The notes beneath the pieces were generated by a model. It did no database searches. It saw only the letters and a program-made list of their open reading frames with translations, and was not told the origin of the DNA. Positions 36,156-44,102 of a stretch of DNA of 64,000 nt are shown piece by piece. The position numbers were made by a program, and so were the translations under genes. This DNA comes from Thermincola carboxydiphila (GTDB lineage Bacteria > Bacillota > Thermincolia > Thermincolales > UBA2595). Each line of letters opens with the position of its first letter. Positions within the stretch are counted from its first letter, which is position 1. The stretch is from contig JAENZJ010000016.1 of the NCBI GenBank assembly GCA_016841325.1, forward strand, positions 1 to 64,000, in the 5' to 3' direction.

Positions 36156-36170
36156 TTATATCACCATCCT

Positions 36171-37232
36171 CTAATAGCCTTCCTGTACCAGGCGTTTAAA
36201 CCCGTCCTGGTCCATCGCCCTCTTGCGGGCTTCCTCATAGCTGATGATACCCCTCAGGTAGAGGTCTTTCAGGGAATTATCCATCATCTGCATGCCATAT
36301 TTGGCATTTGACTGGATAACAGTGTTCAGCTGAGGTGTCTTGCCTTCCCTGATCAGGTTCCTTACCGCAGGTGTAGCCACCAGGACTTCAACAGCCACAA
36401 CCCTGCCGTCCCTGTCTGCTCGTGGTATCAGAGTCTGGGCGATAACTCCCTGCAGTATGAGAGACAACTGCACCCTGATCTGGTTCTGCTGGTGTGGCGG
36501 GAAGACATCAATAACCCTGTCCACTGTCTGGGCAGCGTTACTGGTGTGCAGTGTGGCAAAAACCAAATGGCCTGTTTCAGCTGCGGTAATGGCAGTACTG
36601 ATAGTCTCCAGGTCCCTCATCTCACCTACCAGGATTACATCAGGGTCCTGCCGCAGGGCTGCCCTGAGTCCTGAGGCAAAGGTCATGCTGTCAATCCCGA
36701 TTTCACGCTGGTTTACGATACACTTCTTATGGGTATGCAGAAACTCAATAGGGTCCTCCAGGGTAATGATATGTCCTGAAATTTCCTGATTTAAGAGGTC
36801 AATCATGGCCGCCAGGGTAGTTGATTTACCGCTCCCCGTAGGTCCAGTCACCAATACCAGCCCATATGGCCTCCGGGCCAGGGTCTTGACGATCTCGGGA
36901 AGACCCAGTTCATCAGGTGTCATTATCTTTGGAGGAACTATCCTGATGGACATTGCCGGAGTCCCCCTCTGGCGGAAGACATTAACCCTGAACCGGCTCA
37001 GACCGTAGATAGCATAGGAGAAATCAACTTCCCCGCGTTCCTCAAAAATTTTACGGTGTTCTGTATCAATTATCTGGTCCATCAGGGCAGCCACGCTTTC
37101 CCGGTCCAGATTGCCTCCCGGTAACTGCCGGAGATTCCCGTCAACCCTGATAGTAGGATGCACATTTGTAGTTATATGGAGGTCAGAGGCCCCCATCTCA
37201 ACTGCCTTTTTCAGCAAATCATCGAAAAGCAT
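36171..37232 (-). CDS. pilT: Twitching motility retraction ATPase PilT
   Basis: About 353 aa from the ATG at 37232; the frame continues to 37361 (396 aa) and overlaps pilB. I prefer 37232 because the product then begins MLFDDLLKKAVEMGASDLHI, the normal PilT N-terminus, with an agaggtggag site before it. Seen: Walker A VTGPTGSGKSTTLAAMIDL, Asp box LEDPIEF, Walker B DPDVILVGEMRD, and the His box AETGHLVFATLHTSNAAQT. It powers pilus retraction. The C-terminal AIRNEG-type motif appears as VRNLIREGK. Confidence 0.93.
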   Translation of the reverse strand: MLFDDLLKKAVEMGASDLHITTNVHPTIRVDGNLRQLPGGNLDRESVAALMDQIIDTEHRKIFEERGEVDFSYAIYGLSRFRVNVFRQRGTPAMSIRIVPPKIMTPDELGLPEIVKTLARRPYGLVLVTGPTGSGKSTTLAAMIDLLNQEISGHIITLEDPIEFLHTHKKCIVNQREIGIDSMTFASGLRAALRQDPDVILVGEMRDLETISTAITAAETGHLVFATLHTSNAAQTVDRVIDVFPPHQQNQIRVQLSLILQGVIAQTLIPRADRDGRVVAVEVLVATPAVRNLIREGKTPQLNTVIQSNAKYGMQMMDNSLKDLYLRGIISYEEARKRAMDQDGFKRLVQEGY

Positions 37233-37335
37233 TTCTCCACCTCTTGAACTGCCTGGTAATTGTTCCGGTATATTCGCCGGTTGTTCGCCCGGTATATTCA
37301 CCTGTATATTCCGCCGGCCATCACGGTCGGCGCTG

Positions 37336-39042
37336 TTACTCAACTGATTCTTCAGCAACAAAAACAGCCCGCATTACTTCTTCAAGACTGGTCAGGCCAA
37401 GGGCGACTTTCCTCATGCCGTCCTGTTTCAGGGTCATCATCCCCTCTTCAATGGCCACACTCTCAATCTGGTCGGCAGGAGCCTTATTGGTAACCAGGTC
37501 TTTAATCCATGAACTCATGAACAGGACCTCCTGCAGGGCCAGCCTGCCCCGGAACCCTGTATTGCTGCATGCCGGGCAGCCTTTTGGCTGAAAAAGGACA
37601 ACCCGTTCACCGGGTCTTACCCTGATGCCCAGTTTTTCCACCAGCATATCTGAAGGTTCATATGGCTCTTTGCATTCGGGGCACAGGCGGCGCACCAGCC
37701 TCTGGGCAACTATCCCGACCACCGATGAGGCTACCAGGAAGGGTTCAATCCCCATCTCCACCAGTCTGGTGAGAGTGGCTGAAGCAGTGTTGGTGTGCAG
37801 TGTAGAGAGTACCAGGTGCCCGGTCATCGCCGACTGGATGGCAATCTTGGCTGTTTCAGAATCCCTGATTTCACCTACCATAATAACGTCCGGATCCTGG
37901 CGCAGTACTGAGCGCAGCCCTCCGGAAAAGGTAAGTCCGGCTTTAACATTAAGCTGTACCTGGTTCACCCCTTCCAGGGTGTATTCCACCGGGTCTTCCA
38001 GGGTAATAATGTTCTTTTCCGGGGTATTAATATCATTTAATACAGAGTAGAGGGTTGTGGTCTTCCCGCTTCCGGTAGGTCCGGTAACCAGGATTATCCC
38101 ATAGGGGTGGGTGATTACCGTGCGGAACTTTTTGAGTATTTCCGGGAGCATCCCCAGTTCCTGCAGGTGCATCAGCCCCCTGGATTTGTCCAGAACCCTT
38201 AAGACCACTTTTTCACCAAATATCGTCGGCAGGGTGGAGACCCTGAAATCAATTTCCTTTTTTTCGATCTTCATCTGTATCCGGCCGTCCTGGGGAACCC
38301 TGCGCTCAGCTATGTCCAGGTTGGCCATAATTTTCAGCCTGGAAATGACCGGGGCCTGCATCCTTTTGGGAAACTGGGTTACATCACTGAGTACACCGTC
38401 AACCCGGTAGCGCACATGAAGCTCCTTCTCTCTTGGCTCCACATGAATATCACTGGCCCTGCCGGCTACTGCCTGGGTAATCAGGGAATTGACCAGTTTA
38501 ACAATAGGGGCATCCTCTACTATTTCCCTTAACTGGTCCAAACCGTTTTCATCAAAATCCAGCCCCAGGTCTTCAGGGATATCTTCGACCATTTTAACTA
38601 TACTGTCTTTGCCAAAACAAGTGGCAATAGCGCTGTCGATATCACTTTCAGAAGCAATGGCAGGCTCAACATCATACCCTGAAGCTATCCTTACATCATC
38701 AATTGCCAAAACATTGAGCGGGTCAGCCATGGCCAGGGTGATCCGGTCATCATCCAGCTCGACGGGAATAACCTTGTACTTCAGGGCCAGTTGTTCAGGA
38801 ATCAGTTTCACCACTTCAGGGTCCAGGTTTCTCCTGCTGATATTGATAACAGGTATACCAAGTTTTGCTTCCAACACCTTCAGAACTGTCTCTTCATCGA
38901 CAAAACCCATATTAATAAGAATCCTGCCCAGGCGTTCATTGGTTTCCTTTTGCTTTTCAAGAGCTGCCTGAAGCTGGCCTTCTGTCAACAGGTTATCTTC
39001 ACGGAGTATTTCTCCGAGCCGTTTCCTGATGGGTAAAAACAC
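37336..39042 (-). CDS. pilB: Type IV pilus extension ATPase PilB
   Basis: 568 aa GspE/PilB ATPase. N-terminal GspE-N domain (about 1-150), then the motor domain: ILVTGPTGSGKTTTLYSVLND, ITLEDPVEY, RQDPDVIMVGEIRD and TGHLVLSTLHTN. A tetracysteine zinc site is present (CPECKEPYEP ... CPACSNTGF). It drives pilus assembly. GTG at 39042 has aggagg 7 bases upstream; the frame extends to 39105 without support. First gene of the pilus operon, about 160 bases after the MerR-like gene. Confidence 0.94.
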   Translation of the reverse strand: MFLPIRKRLGEILREDNLLTEGQLQAALEKQKETNERLGRILINMGFVDEETVLKVLEAKLGIPVINISRRNLDPEVVKLIPEQLALKYKVIPVELDDDRITLAMADPLNVLAIDDVRIASGYDVEPAIASESDIDSAIATCFGKDSIVKMVEDIPEDLGLDFDENGLDQLREIVEDAPIVKLVNSLITQAVAGRASDIHVEPREKELHVRYRVDGVLSDVTQFPKRMQAPVISRLKIMANLDIAERRVPQDGRIQMKIEKKEIDFRVSTLPTIFGEKVVLRVLDKSRGLMHLQELGMLPEILKKFRTVITHPYGIILVTGPTGSGKTTTLYSVLNDINTPEKNIITLEDPVEYTLEGVNQVQLNVKAGLTFSGGLRSVLRQDPDVIMVGEIRDSETAKIAIQSAMTGHLVLSTLHTNTASATLTRLVEMGIEPFLVASSVVGIVAQRLVRRLCPECKEPYEPSDMLVEKLGIRVRPGERVVLFQPKGCPACSNTGFRGRLALQEVLFMSSWIKDLVTNKAPADQIESVAIEEGMMTLKQDGMRKVALGLTSLEEVMRAVFVAEESVE

Positions 39043-39191
39043 AATTCCGCCTCCTGTCACATTGCATTTTACGTCAAATATCGGGAATAATCGCGATAAT
39101 GCCATTATTATGTAGTACTATGTAGAATAAATTCTACCCTTTTTTAGTAAATCCTGCTAAACTTGTCCCCGGCACGCACAAAAAAGACAAA

Positions 39192-39217
39192 AAAAATAGA
39201 AGCCTCTAAGCTTCCTC
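39192..39217 (-). terminator. Short terminator overlapping the end of the MerR-like gene
   Basis: Minus strand: gaagc ... gcttc stem followed by tattttttttg. It is weak by stem length but has a long T run, and it separates the MerR-like gene from pilB. Confidence 0.55.
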
Positions 39218-39697
39218 CTGTTCAGAAACCTTTTTTACCTGTATTTTGTCCTTCAGAAAATCCAGCAGGCCTTTATTTCTTTCCTCCAGCAGTTTCTCCT
39301 CCACTTTTATTTTCTCTTCCCGCAGCGCCCGGACCTGTTCAGCCAGTTTTCTGCTTTCCTCGCGGTAAGACTGCAGTTCGCGCAGTATTGCAGAAAACAT
39401 GAAAAATACTGTTGTCTTGAAATTACTTTCGATGCCAAGGCCGCTGGTCAGGGTCCGCTCCATTTCCAGTCTCCGCTGAGCCCCCTTAATCGTATACTGC
39501 TCAGTATAGAGCAGTTCTTTAATCTGGCTGAATACCTCCAGGTTCTTTTCGGTAAACCGTTTGTGCTGACCTTTTTTATTTTTTATATTAAGGAATTGAG
39601 CAAATTCCTTTTCCCAGAACCTGATGGTACTGGTCTCCACCTGTAGTATTGTAGCAACCTGCTGCAGGGTTAAGTTTCGTTCAGAAGGTTCGGCCAT
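39206..39697 (-). CDS. MerR-type DNA-binding protein
   Basis: 163 aa. N-terminal winged helix of the MerR type (LTLQQVATILQVETSTIRFWEKEF, KGQHKRFTEKNLEVFSQIKEL), then a long coiled coil (about 95-160, rich in Glu/Lys/Leu). There is no cysteine sensor motif. Similar proteins lie near pilus or cell-cycle genes in Clostridia. It sits just upstream of pilB and downstream of aroE, so control of the pilus operon is a reasonable guess, not shown. Confidence 0.78.
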   Translation of the reverse strand: MAEPSERNLTLQQVATILQVETSTIRFWEKEFAQFLNIKNKKGQHKRFTEKNLEVFSQIKELLYTEQYTIKGAQRRLEMERTLTSGLGIESNFKTTVFFMFSAILRELQSYREESRKLAEQVRALREEKIKVEEKLLEERNKGLLDFLKDKIQVKKVSEQEEA

Positions 39698-39823
39698 TTT
39701 GAATCACTCCCAACTTGCCGGTTAAAAAAGAGTTTAGTAGGTATTTCATTACCTGGATATCAAAATCCTTCATAAACGACAGTTTTTTTGCCATCATTTT
39801 CCAACATTGTTTGACATAATAAG

Positions 39824-40693
39824 TCAGTCAGTTACTGCTTTTGCAAGTGCTTTTCTCATTATGTCCACCGGAGCGTGATTACCTGTCCACAGCTCAAAAG
39901 CGATGACACCCTGGTAGAGGAGCATTCCCATTCCGTTCATCACCGGAAGGCCATGTTCTTTAGCCTTTTTTAAGAGCATCGTTTCCCCGGGGTTGTATAT
40001 CAGGTCACAGACTAGGACACCTTCCGGTATTTCTGATAACCTCAGTGGGGGCATATCATTGATATTTGGGTGCATACCAAGCGGTGTTGCATTGATTATG
40101 AGGTCAGATTCAGCCGCGGCCAGAGATATGGCCGTTTCATCCCAGGCAGCCTCGGTAACCGAGGTTGCTGCTGCTGAAGTGATAGTTTTTTTAAGAGGCG
40201 TTATCTCCTGAGGTACCGGTGAACTGAAGGTAATCCTCTCCGCTCCCTCAAGGGCCAGCTGTATGGCCACTGCCCTGGCAGCCCCGCCGGCACCGGTAAT
40301 GATGACACGCTTTCCGGCCGGGTCCACTCCGCCCTCTTTTCTGAGTGCAGCCACAAATCCCGGGGCATCAGTGTTATAGCCCGTAAGTCTGCCTTCCCTG
40401 TTGACAATGGTATTCACAGCGCCGATCAACCGCGCTTCGGGGGTCAGTTCATCCAACAGCTCCATTACTGCTGTTTTATGGGGTATAGTCACATTAACCC
40501 CGGTAAGATTCATCCCCCTGATCCCTGCCACAGCTTTTGGCAGCTGCTCCGGTTCTACGGAAAAGGGCACATAGACATAGTCAAGGCCCAGTTGGCTAAA
40601 AGCCGCATTATGCATGGCAGGTGAAAATGAATGTTCCACCGGGTAACCAAACAGCCCGGTTACTTTTGTTTTTCCGCTGATACTTTTATTCAT
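39824..40693 (-). CDS. aroE: Shikimate dehydrogenase
   Basis: 289 aa. NADPH-dependent reduction of 3-dehydroshikimate. Seen: GLFGYPVEHSFSPAMHNAAF, NVTIPHKTAVMELLDEL with the catalytic Lys, IGAVNTIVN, the NADP loop ITGAGGAARAVAIQLA and LIYNPGETMLLK. The ATG at 40693 gives the usual N-terminus and has ggggtg upstream; the frame extends to 40762 without a ribosome site. It supplies the step missing from the aroC-aroK-aroB group. Confidence 0.95.
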   Translation of the reverse strand: MNKSISGKTKVTGLFGYPVEHSFSPAMHNAAFSQLGLDYVYVPFSVEPEQLPKAVAGIRGMNLTGVNVTIPHKTAVMELLDELTPEARLIGAVNTIVNREGRLTGYNTDAPGFVAALRKEGGVDPAGKRVIITGAGGAARAVAIQLALEGAERITFSSPVPQEITPLKKTITSAAATSVTEAAWDETAISLAAAESDLIINATPLGMHPNINDMPPLRLSEIPEGVLVCDLIYNPGETMLLKKAKEHGLPVMNGMGMLLYQGVIAFELWTGNHAPVDIMRKALAKAVTD

Positions 40694-40882
40694 GCTCTGC
40701 ACCCCAGTCTTTAAACGTTTGAAAACATTCCCCAAAAAGAAAAAGGTGACCCAAAGGATCACTGAGGAGAGAAAACTGATTGTAGAAACCTTGTCCTTAA
40801 ATATATTATACTACAAACCACTGTCGTAACAGCTCGAAATCTGACCCCAGAAAAAATTTTTTATTAAGACACCCCTGTTGCG

Positions 40883-41407
40883 CTATGGACGCCTCCCAGG
40901 GGCATTAATTATCTGTTTCTTTACCAGTTTCCTGATTACTATCTTTTCAGCAATTCTGACAACCCTTGTGCCGAGAAATTCCTTTTTACTTATTGGCTTC
41001 ACCAGCACAGTATAAAATCCCAGCCTGTTCCCGCCACAAACATCTGTGAAAAGCTGGTCGCCGATAACAGCAGTTTCATTTGTTCCAGTCCCAAGGATCT
41101 TCATTGCCTTTAAGAACGGCTTCCGCCTGGGCTTCCTGGCCATGGCCACACCTGGGATCCCCAGCGGGCTCAGGATTCCCGAAACCCTGCTGTTAAAAGA
41201 ATTGGAAACAACACAAAGCTTAAGCCCGGCCGCGATATACTCCTTTAGAATTCCGGAAATTTCAGGTTCTATGGCCCCGCTTTCCCAGGAAAGCAATGTA
41301 TTGTCCAGGTCGATAATTAGTCCTTTGATACCCCTTTCAATAAAATAGCGGGGTGTAATATCTGCCAGGGAAGAAATATATGCATCCGGATGAAATAATG
41401 ATAACAA
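40883..41407 (-). CDS. YqeG-family HAD phosphatase (IIIA)
   Basis: 174 aa HAD phosphatase. Motif I LIIDLDNTLLSWES, motif II VVSNS, motif III lysine in RKPRRKPFLKAM and motif IV VIGDQLFTDVCGGNRLG. The YqeG family, related to mitochondrial PTPMT/Gep4-type phosphatidylglycerophosphate phosphatases, is widespread in Firmicutes. TTG start with aggagggg upstream. It lies between the polysaccharide deacetylase and aroE. Confidence 0.88.
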   Translation of the reverse strand: MLSLFHPDAYISSLADITPRYFIERGIKGLIIDLDNTLLSWESGAIEPEISGILKEYIAAGLKLCVVSNSFNSRVSGILSPLGIPGVAMARKPRRKPFLKAMKILGTGTNETAVIGDQLFTDVCGGNRLGFYTVLVKPISKKEFLGTRVVRIAEKIVIRKLVKKQIINAPGRRP

Positions 41408-41450
41408 AAGCTACCCCTCCTAAAAACCTTACAGGAATATTATACCACGT

Positions 41451-42506
41451 TTATTGCAATTCATCCAAGGAAGCAAAGGAATAACCCGCGGCCTTCATGT
41501 CTTTCAGTATCCTGTCAAGGGCATCCCTGTTGGATTCCGATACTGCGTGCAGCAGGATTACAGCCCCATTATGCACATTGTTCATTACACTTTTATAAGA
41601 TTCTTCTGCTCCGGGTTGATTGTTCACATCCCAGTCCTTAAAAGCCACACTCCAGAATACCGTCCGGTAACCCAGCTCCTTGCTGACTCTCAGGGTCCGG
41701 GAATTGAACTCTCCTTTTGGAGGCCTGAGATAGGCCATCGTTTGTCCGGTAAGTGTCTTAAATTTATCACTCACTGTTTGGATTTCCTTTTTAATTTCAC
41801 CATTGGTAATTGTGGGCATACTCGGGTGGTTTTCGGTATGATTTCCTACTATGTGACCTTCGGCAACCATTCTCTTTACCAGTTCAGGTTCTTTGTCAAT
41901 ATATTTACCTGTCACAAAAAACGCTGCCTGAACCCCGTTTTCTTTTAAAGTATCAAGTATGTCAGCGGTATACCCGTTTTCATAACCTTCATCAAATGTA
42001 AGGTAAACCCTCTTGAGGGACGTACTTCCGACATACCAGCCCCTGCCTTCCAGTTCCCTGACAAAATAGGGGTCAGTTTCAGGCTGCCGGTGGTCCTGGT
42101 TCTTTTTATACCACCAGCTGTAAGTCTTGCCAAGGGGTTCGTCATCATTTATCACGTCAGGGAAGCTCCCTGTTCCGTTATTATCAGAATTCCCCCCGCC
42201 GTCTTTATTCTCCGCATCTCCGGAGTCTCCCGGAATTCCGGGTCCCTCAGTGTTTTCGGGCTCCTTATTGTTCTCACCACTGCGGTCATCTTTGCCGGAT
42301 TCATCCGGAATTTCTCCGCTGCTGTTACCCGCAGGCTTGTCCTCTGGAGCACTGTTGTTTTGGGCAAACCCCAGCCCGCGTGCAATAGCCGAAACCCGGA
42401 AATCGCCGTAAAACAGGAAGGAGGCAACGAGTACAGGTACCAGTACTGCGATGATAACCCCAAACACCTTTTTCAGCAACTGTTTCATCTCCCTTAGGCT
42501 AACCAT
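41451..42506 (-). CDS. PdaA-like polysaccharide deacetylase
   Basis: About 351 aa. N-terminal membrane anchor (about 8-35), a long low-complexity linker rich in Asp, Asn, Gly and Glu (about 50-125), then a NodB deacetylase domain. Metal and catalytic residues: VYLTFDEGYENG (Asp-Glu), HTENHPSMP (two His), RPPKGEFN, and FWSVAFKDWD, the last typical of PdaA-type muramic-acid deacetylases needed for spore cortex delta-lactam. Start uncertain: ATG at 42506 has no clear ribosome site, and aagggag precedes codons 7-10. Likely acts on peptidoglycan outside the membrane. Confidence 0.85.
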   Translation of the reverse strand: MVSLREMKQLLKKVFGVIIAVLVPVLVASFLFYGDFRVSAIARGLGFAQNNSAPEDKPAGNSSGEIPDESGKDDRSGENNKEPENTEGPGIPGDSGDAENKDGGGNSDNNGTGSFPDVINDDEPLGKTYSWWYKKNQDHRQPETDPYFVRELEGRGWYVGSTSLKRVYLTFDEGYENGYTADILDTLKENGVQAAFFVTGKYIDKEPELVKRMVAEGHIVGNHTENHPSMPTITNGEIKKEIQTVSDKFKTLTGQTMAYLRPPKGEFNSRTLRVSKELGYRTVFWSVAFKDWDVNNQPGAEESYKSVMNNVHNGAVILLHAVSESNRDALDRILKDMKAAGYSFASLDELQ

Positions 42507-42578
42507 AGAGGTCTATTGTCATTATTCCTTACATTTTGATGTTTTTCCCGCTTCTCCTTCTGTTAATTTCCGGCAGTG

Positions 42579-42761
42579 CTACTGAAAATTCCGGACCATC
42601 AAAAGTCCCATTACTATTGAGATAAAGACTATTGTCCCCAATGTAATAAAGATAATCATCCGGATTGTTTCAGGACGGTTTTCCCCCTGTTTTTCGCGGT
42701 AAATAAGAATTCCCCCAAAACCGGCCATAAACAGTACCATCAACAAGACTGCACTAATCAT
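42579..42761 (-). CDS. Small two-helix membrane protein
   Basis: 60 aa from the ATG at 42761, which has aggagg 6 bases upstream. Two hydrophobic helices (ISAVLLMVLFMAGFGGILIY and IIFITLGTIVFISIVMGLLM) joined by a charged loop. I do not recognise a family. It lies between the acyl-CoA synthetase remnant and the deacetylase. Confidence 0.6.
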   Translation of the reverse strand: MISAVLLMVLFMAGFGGILIYREKQGENRPETIRMIIFITLGTIVFISIVMGLLMVRNFQ

Positions 42762-42864
42762 ATCAAACCTCCTGTAAAAATTTCGTTCATCTTTTTTATC
42801 AAACACCCTTGTCCTTCAATGGTCTTGTCTGATTAACTTCTCCACCGGTTCCCCCGATTCCTTC

Positions 42865-44102
42865 TCAGTCTGTAAACTCAGCTGCCCTCAGTTCCCTGCG
42901 TTTAACCTTGCCACTCTGTGTCTTAGGAAGTGATTCCACGAACTGAATTTTCCTGGGATACTTAAAAGGCGCTGTTTCTCTTTTTACATGTTCCTGAATC
43001 TCTTTAAGCAGGGGGTCAGAATACTGAAATCCCGTGCGCAGGACAATAAAGGCCTTAACCACATTGCCCCTGACCTTATCCGGGCTTTCCACGGCTGCTG
43101 CCTCCAGAACAGCAGGATGGGACACCAGGGCATTTTCCACCTCAGCAGGAGATATCCGGTAACCTGATGCTTTTATAAGGTCATTATTACACCCGTTAAA
43201 CCAAAAATATCCATCTGCATCTTTTTCGACCACATCCCCGCTAAAGTACCAGTCCCCCCGGAATACCTGTGCTGTCTTGTCAGGCTTATTCCAATACTCT
43301 TTCAGCAAACCCGGGGTGTCCCTGTGGACCAGAAGTTGTCCCGGTTCACCGGCAGGGAGGTCTGTTCCGTTCTCGTCAGTCACCCGGCATATAAATCCCG
43401 GTTGCGGTTTACCACATGAACCGGGTTTGATATCCATCCCCCTCATATTAGATACAAAAACCATACATTCTGTCTGGCCTATCCCATCAAGAATGTCATT
43501 ACCGAACCTGTCCCTCCACTCGTAAAACGTATCCGGCGGAAGAGGTTCACCGGCGCTGATACAATGCCTTAGAGAGGATAGATCATACTTCCCCCGCGGA
43601 TTCTCAACATTAAGGAGCATCCTGTACCCGGTCGGAGTTGCCGCAAAATTGGAAATACGGTATTTTTCAATAAAATGGAGCCATTGTTCGGGGTCAAACC
43701 TGCCTGCCCCACGATGGATAAAAACCGTATTTCCATGCTGCAGGGGGAGAAGGAAGTTATTCAGTATAGTAAATATCCAGTTGAGCTCCCCGATGTGGCT
43801 GACCACTTCGTTACCGTGATAAGCAGACCAGAAAATAGCGTTTGGTTCATGACCCCTTACATACTGGTGTGTATGTACTGCAGCTTTGGGATTTCCGGTC
43901 GTCCCGGAGGTGTACAGCATAAAAGAAATGTCGTCTTTACGGGTGTTTTCAATTTTACATTCATCACTGGCCTGTCGTAAAATCTCCTCAAATAACAACT
44001 ACCTTCGGAGGGTTCCCCGACAATGATCACATGTCTTAATCCGGGGCACTTATCCCTGACCGATTCCACTGCCTGTACATCTTGTCCATTTTTTCCTATT
44101 TG
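42865..44102 (-). pseudogene. Truncated, frameshifted acyl-CoA (acetyl-CoA) synthetase
   Basis: Remnant of an AMP-forming acyl-CoA synthetase. The main frame (42865-43998) carries YTSGTTGNPKAAVHTH, the IGQTE-type motif GIGQTECMVF, YFSGDVVEKDADGYFWFNG and the C-terminal PKTQSGKVKRREL with the catalytic Lys. About 34 codons further upstream (CPGLRHVIIVGEPSEG) are in another frame; one missing base near 43999 explains the shift. The remnant begins directly after the stop codon of the RCC1/SLH gene, so the first 130-150 residues of the enzyme are gone. It is very probably inactive. A sequencing error could explain the shift but not the truncation. Confidence 0.8.
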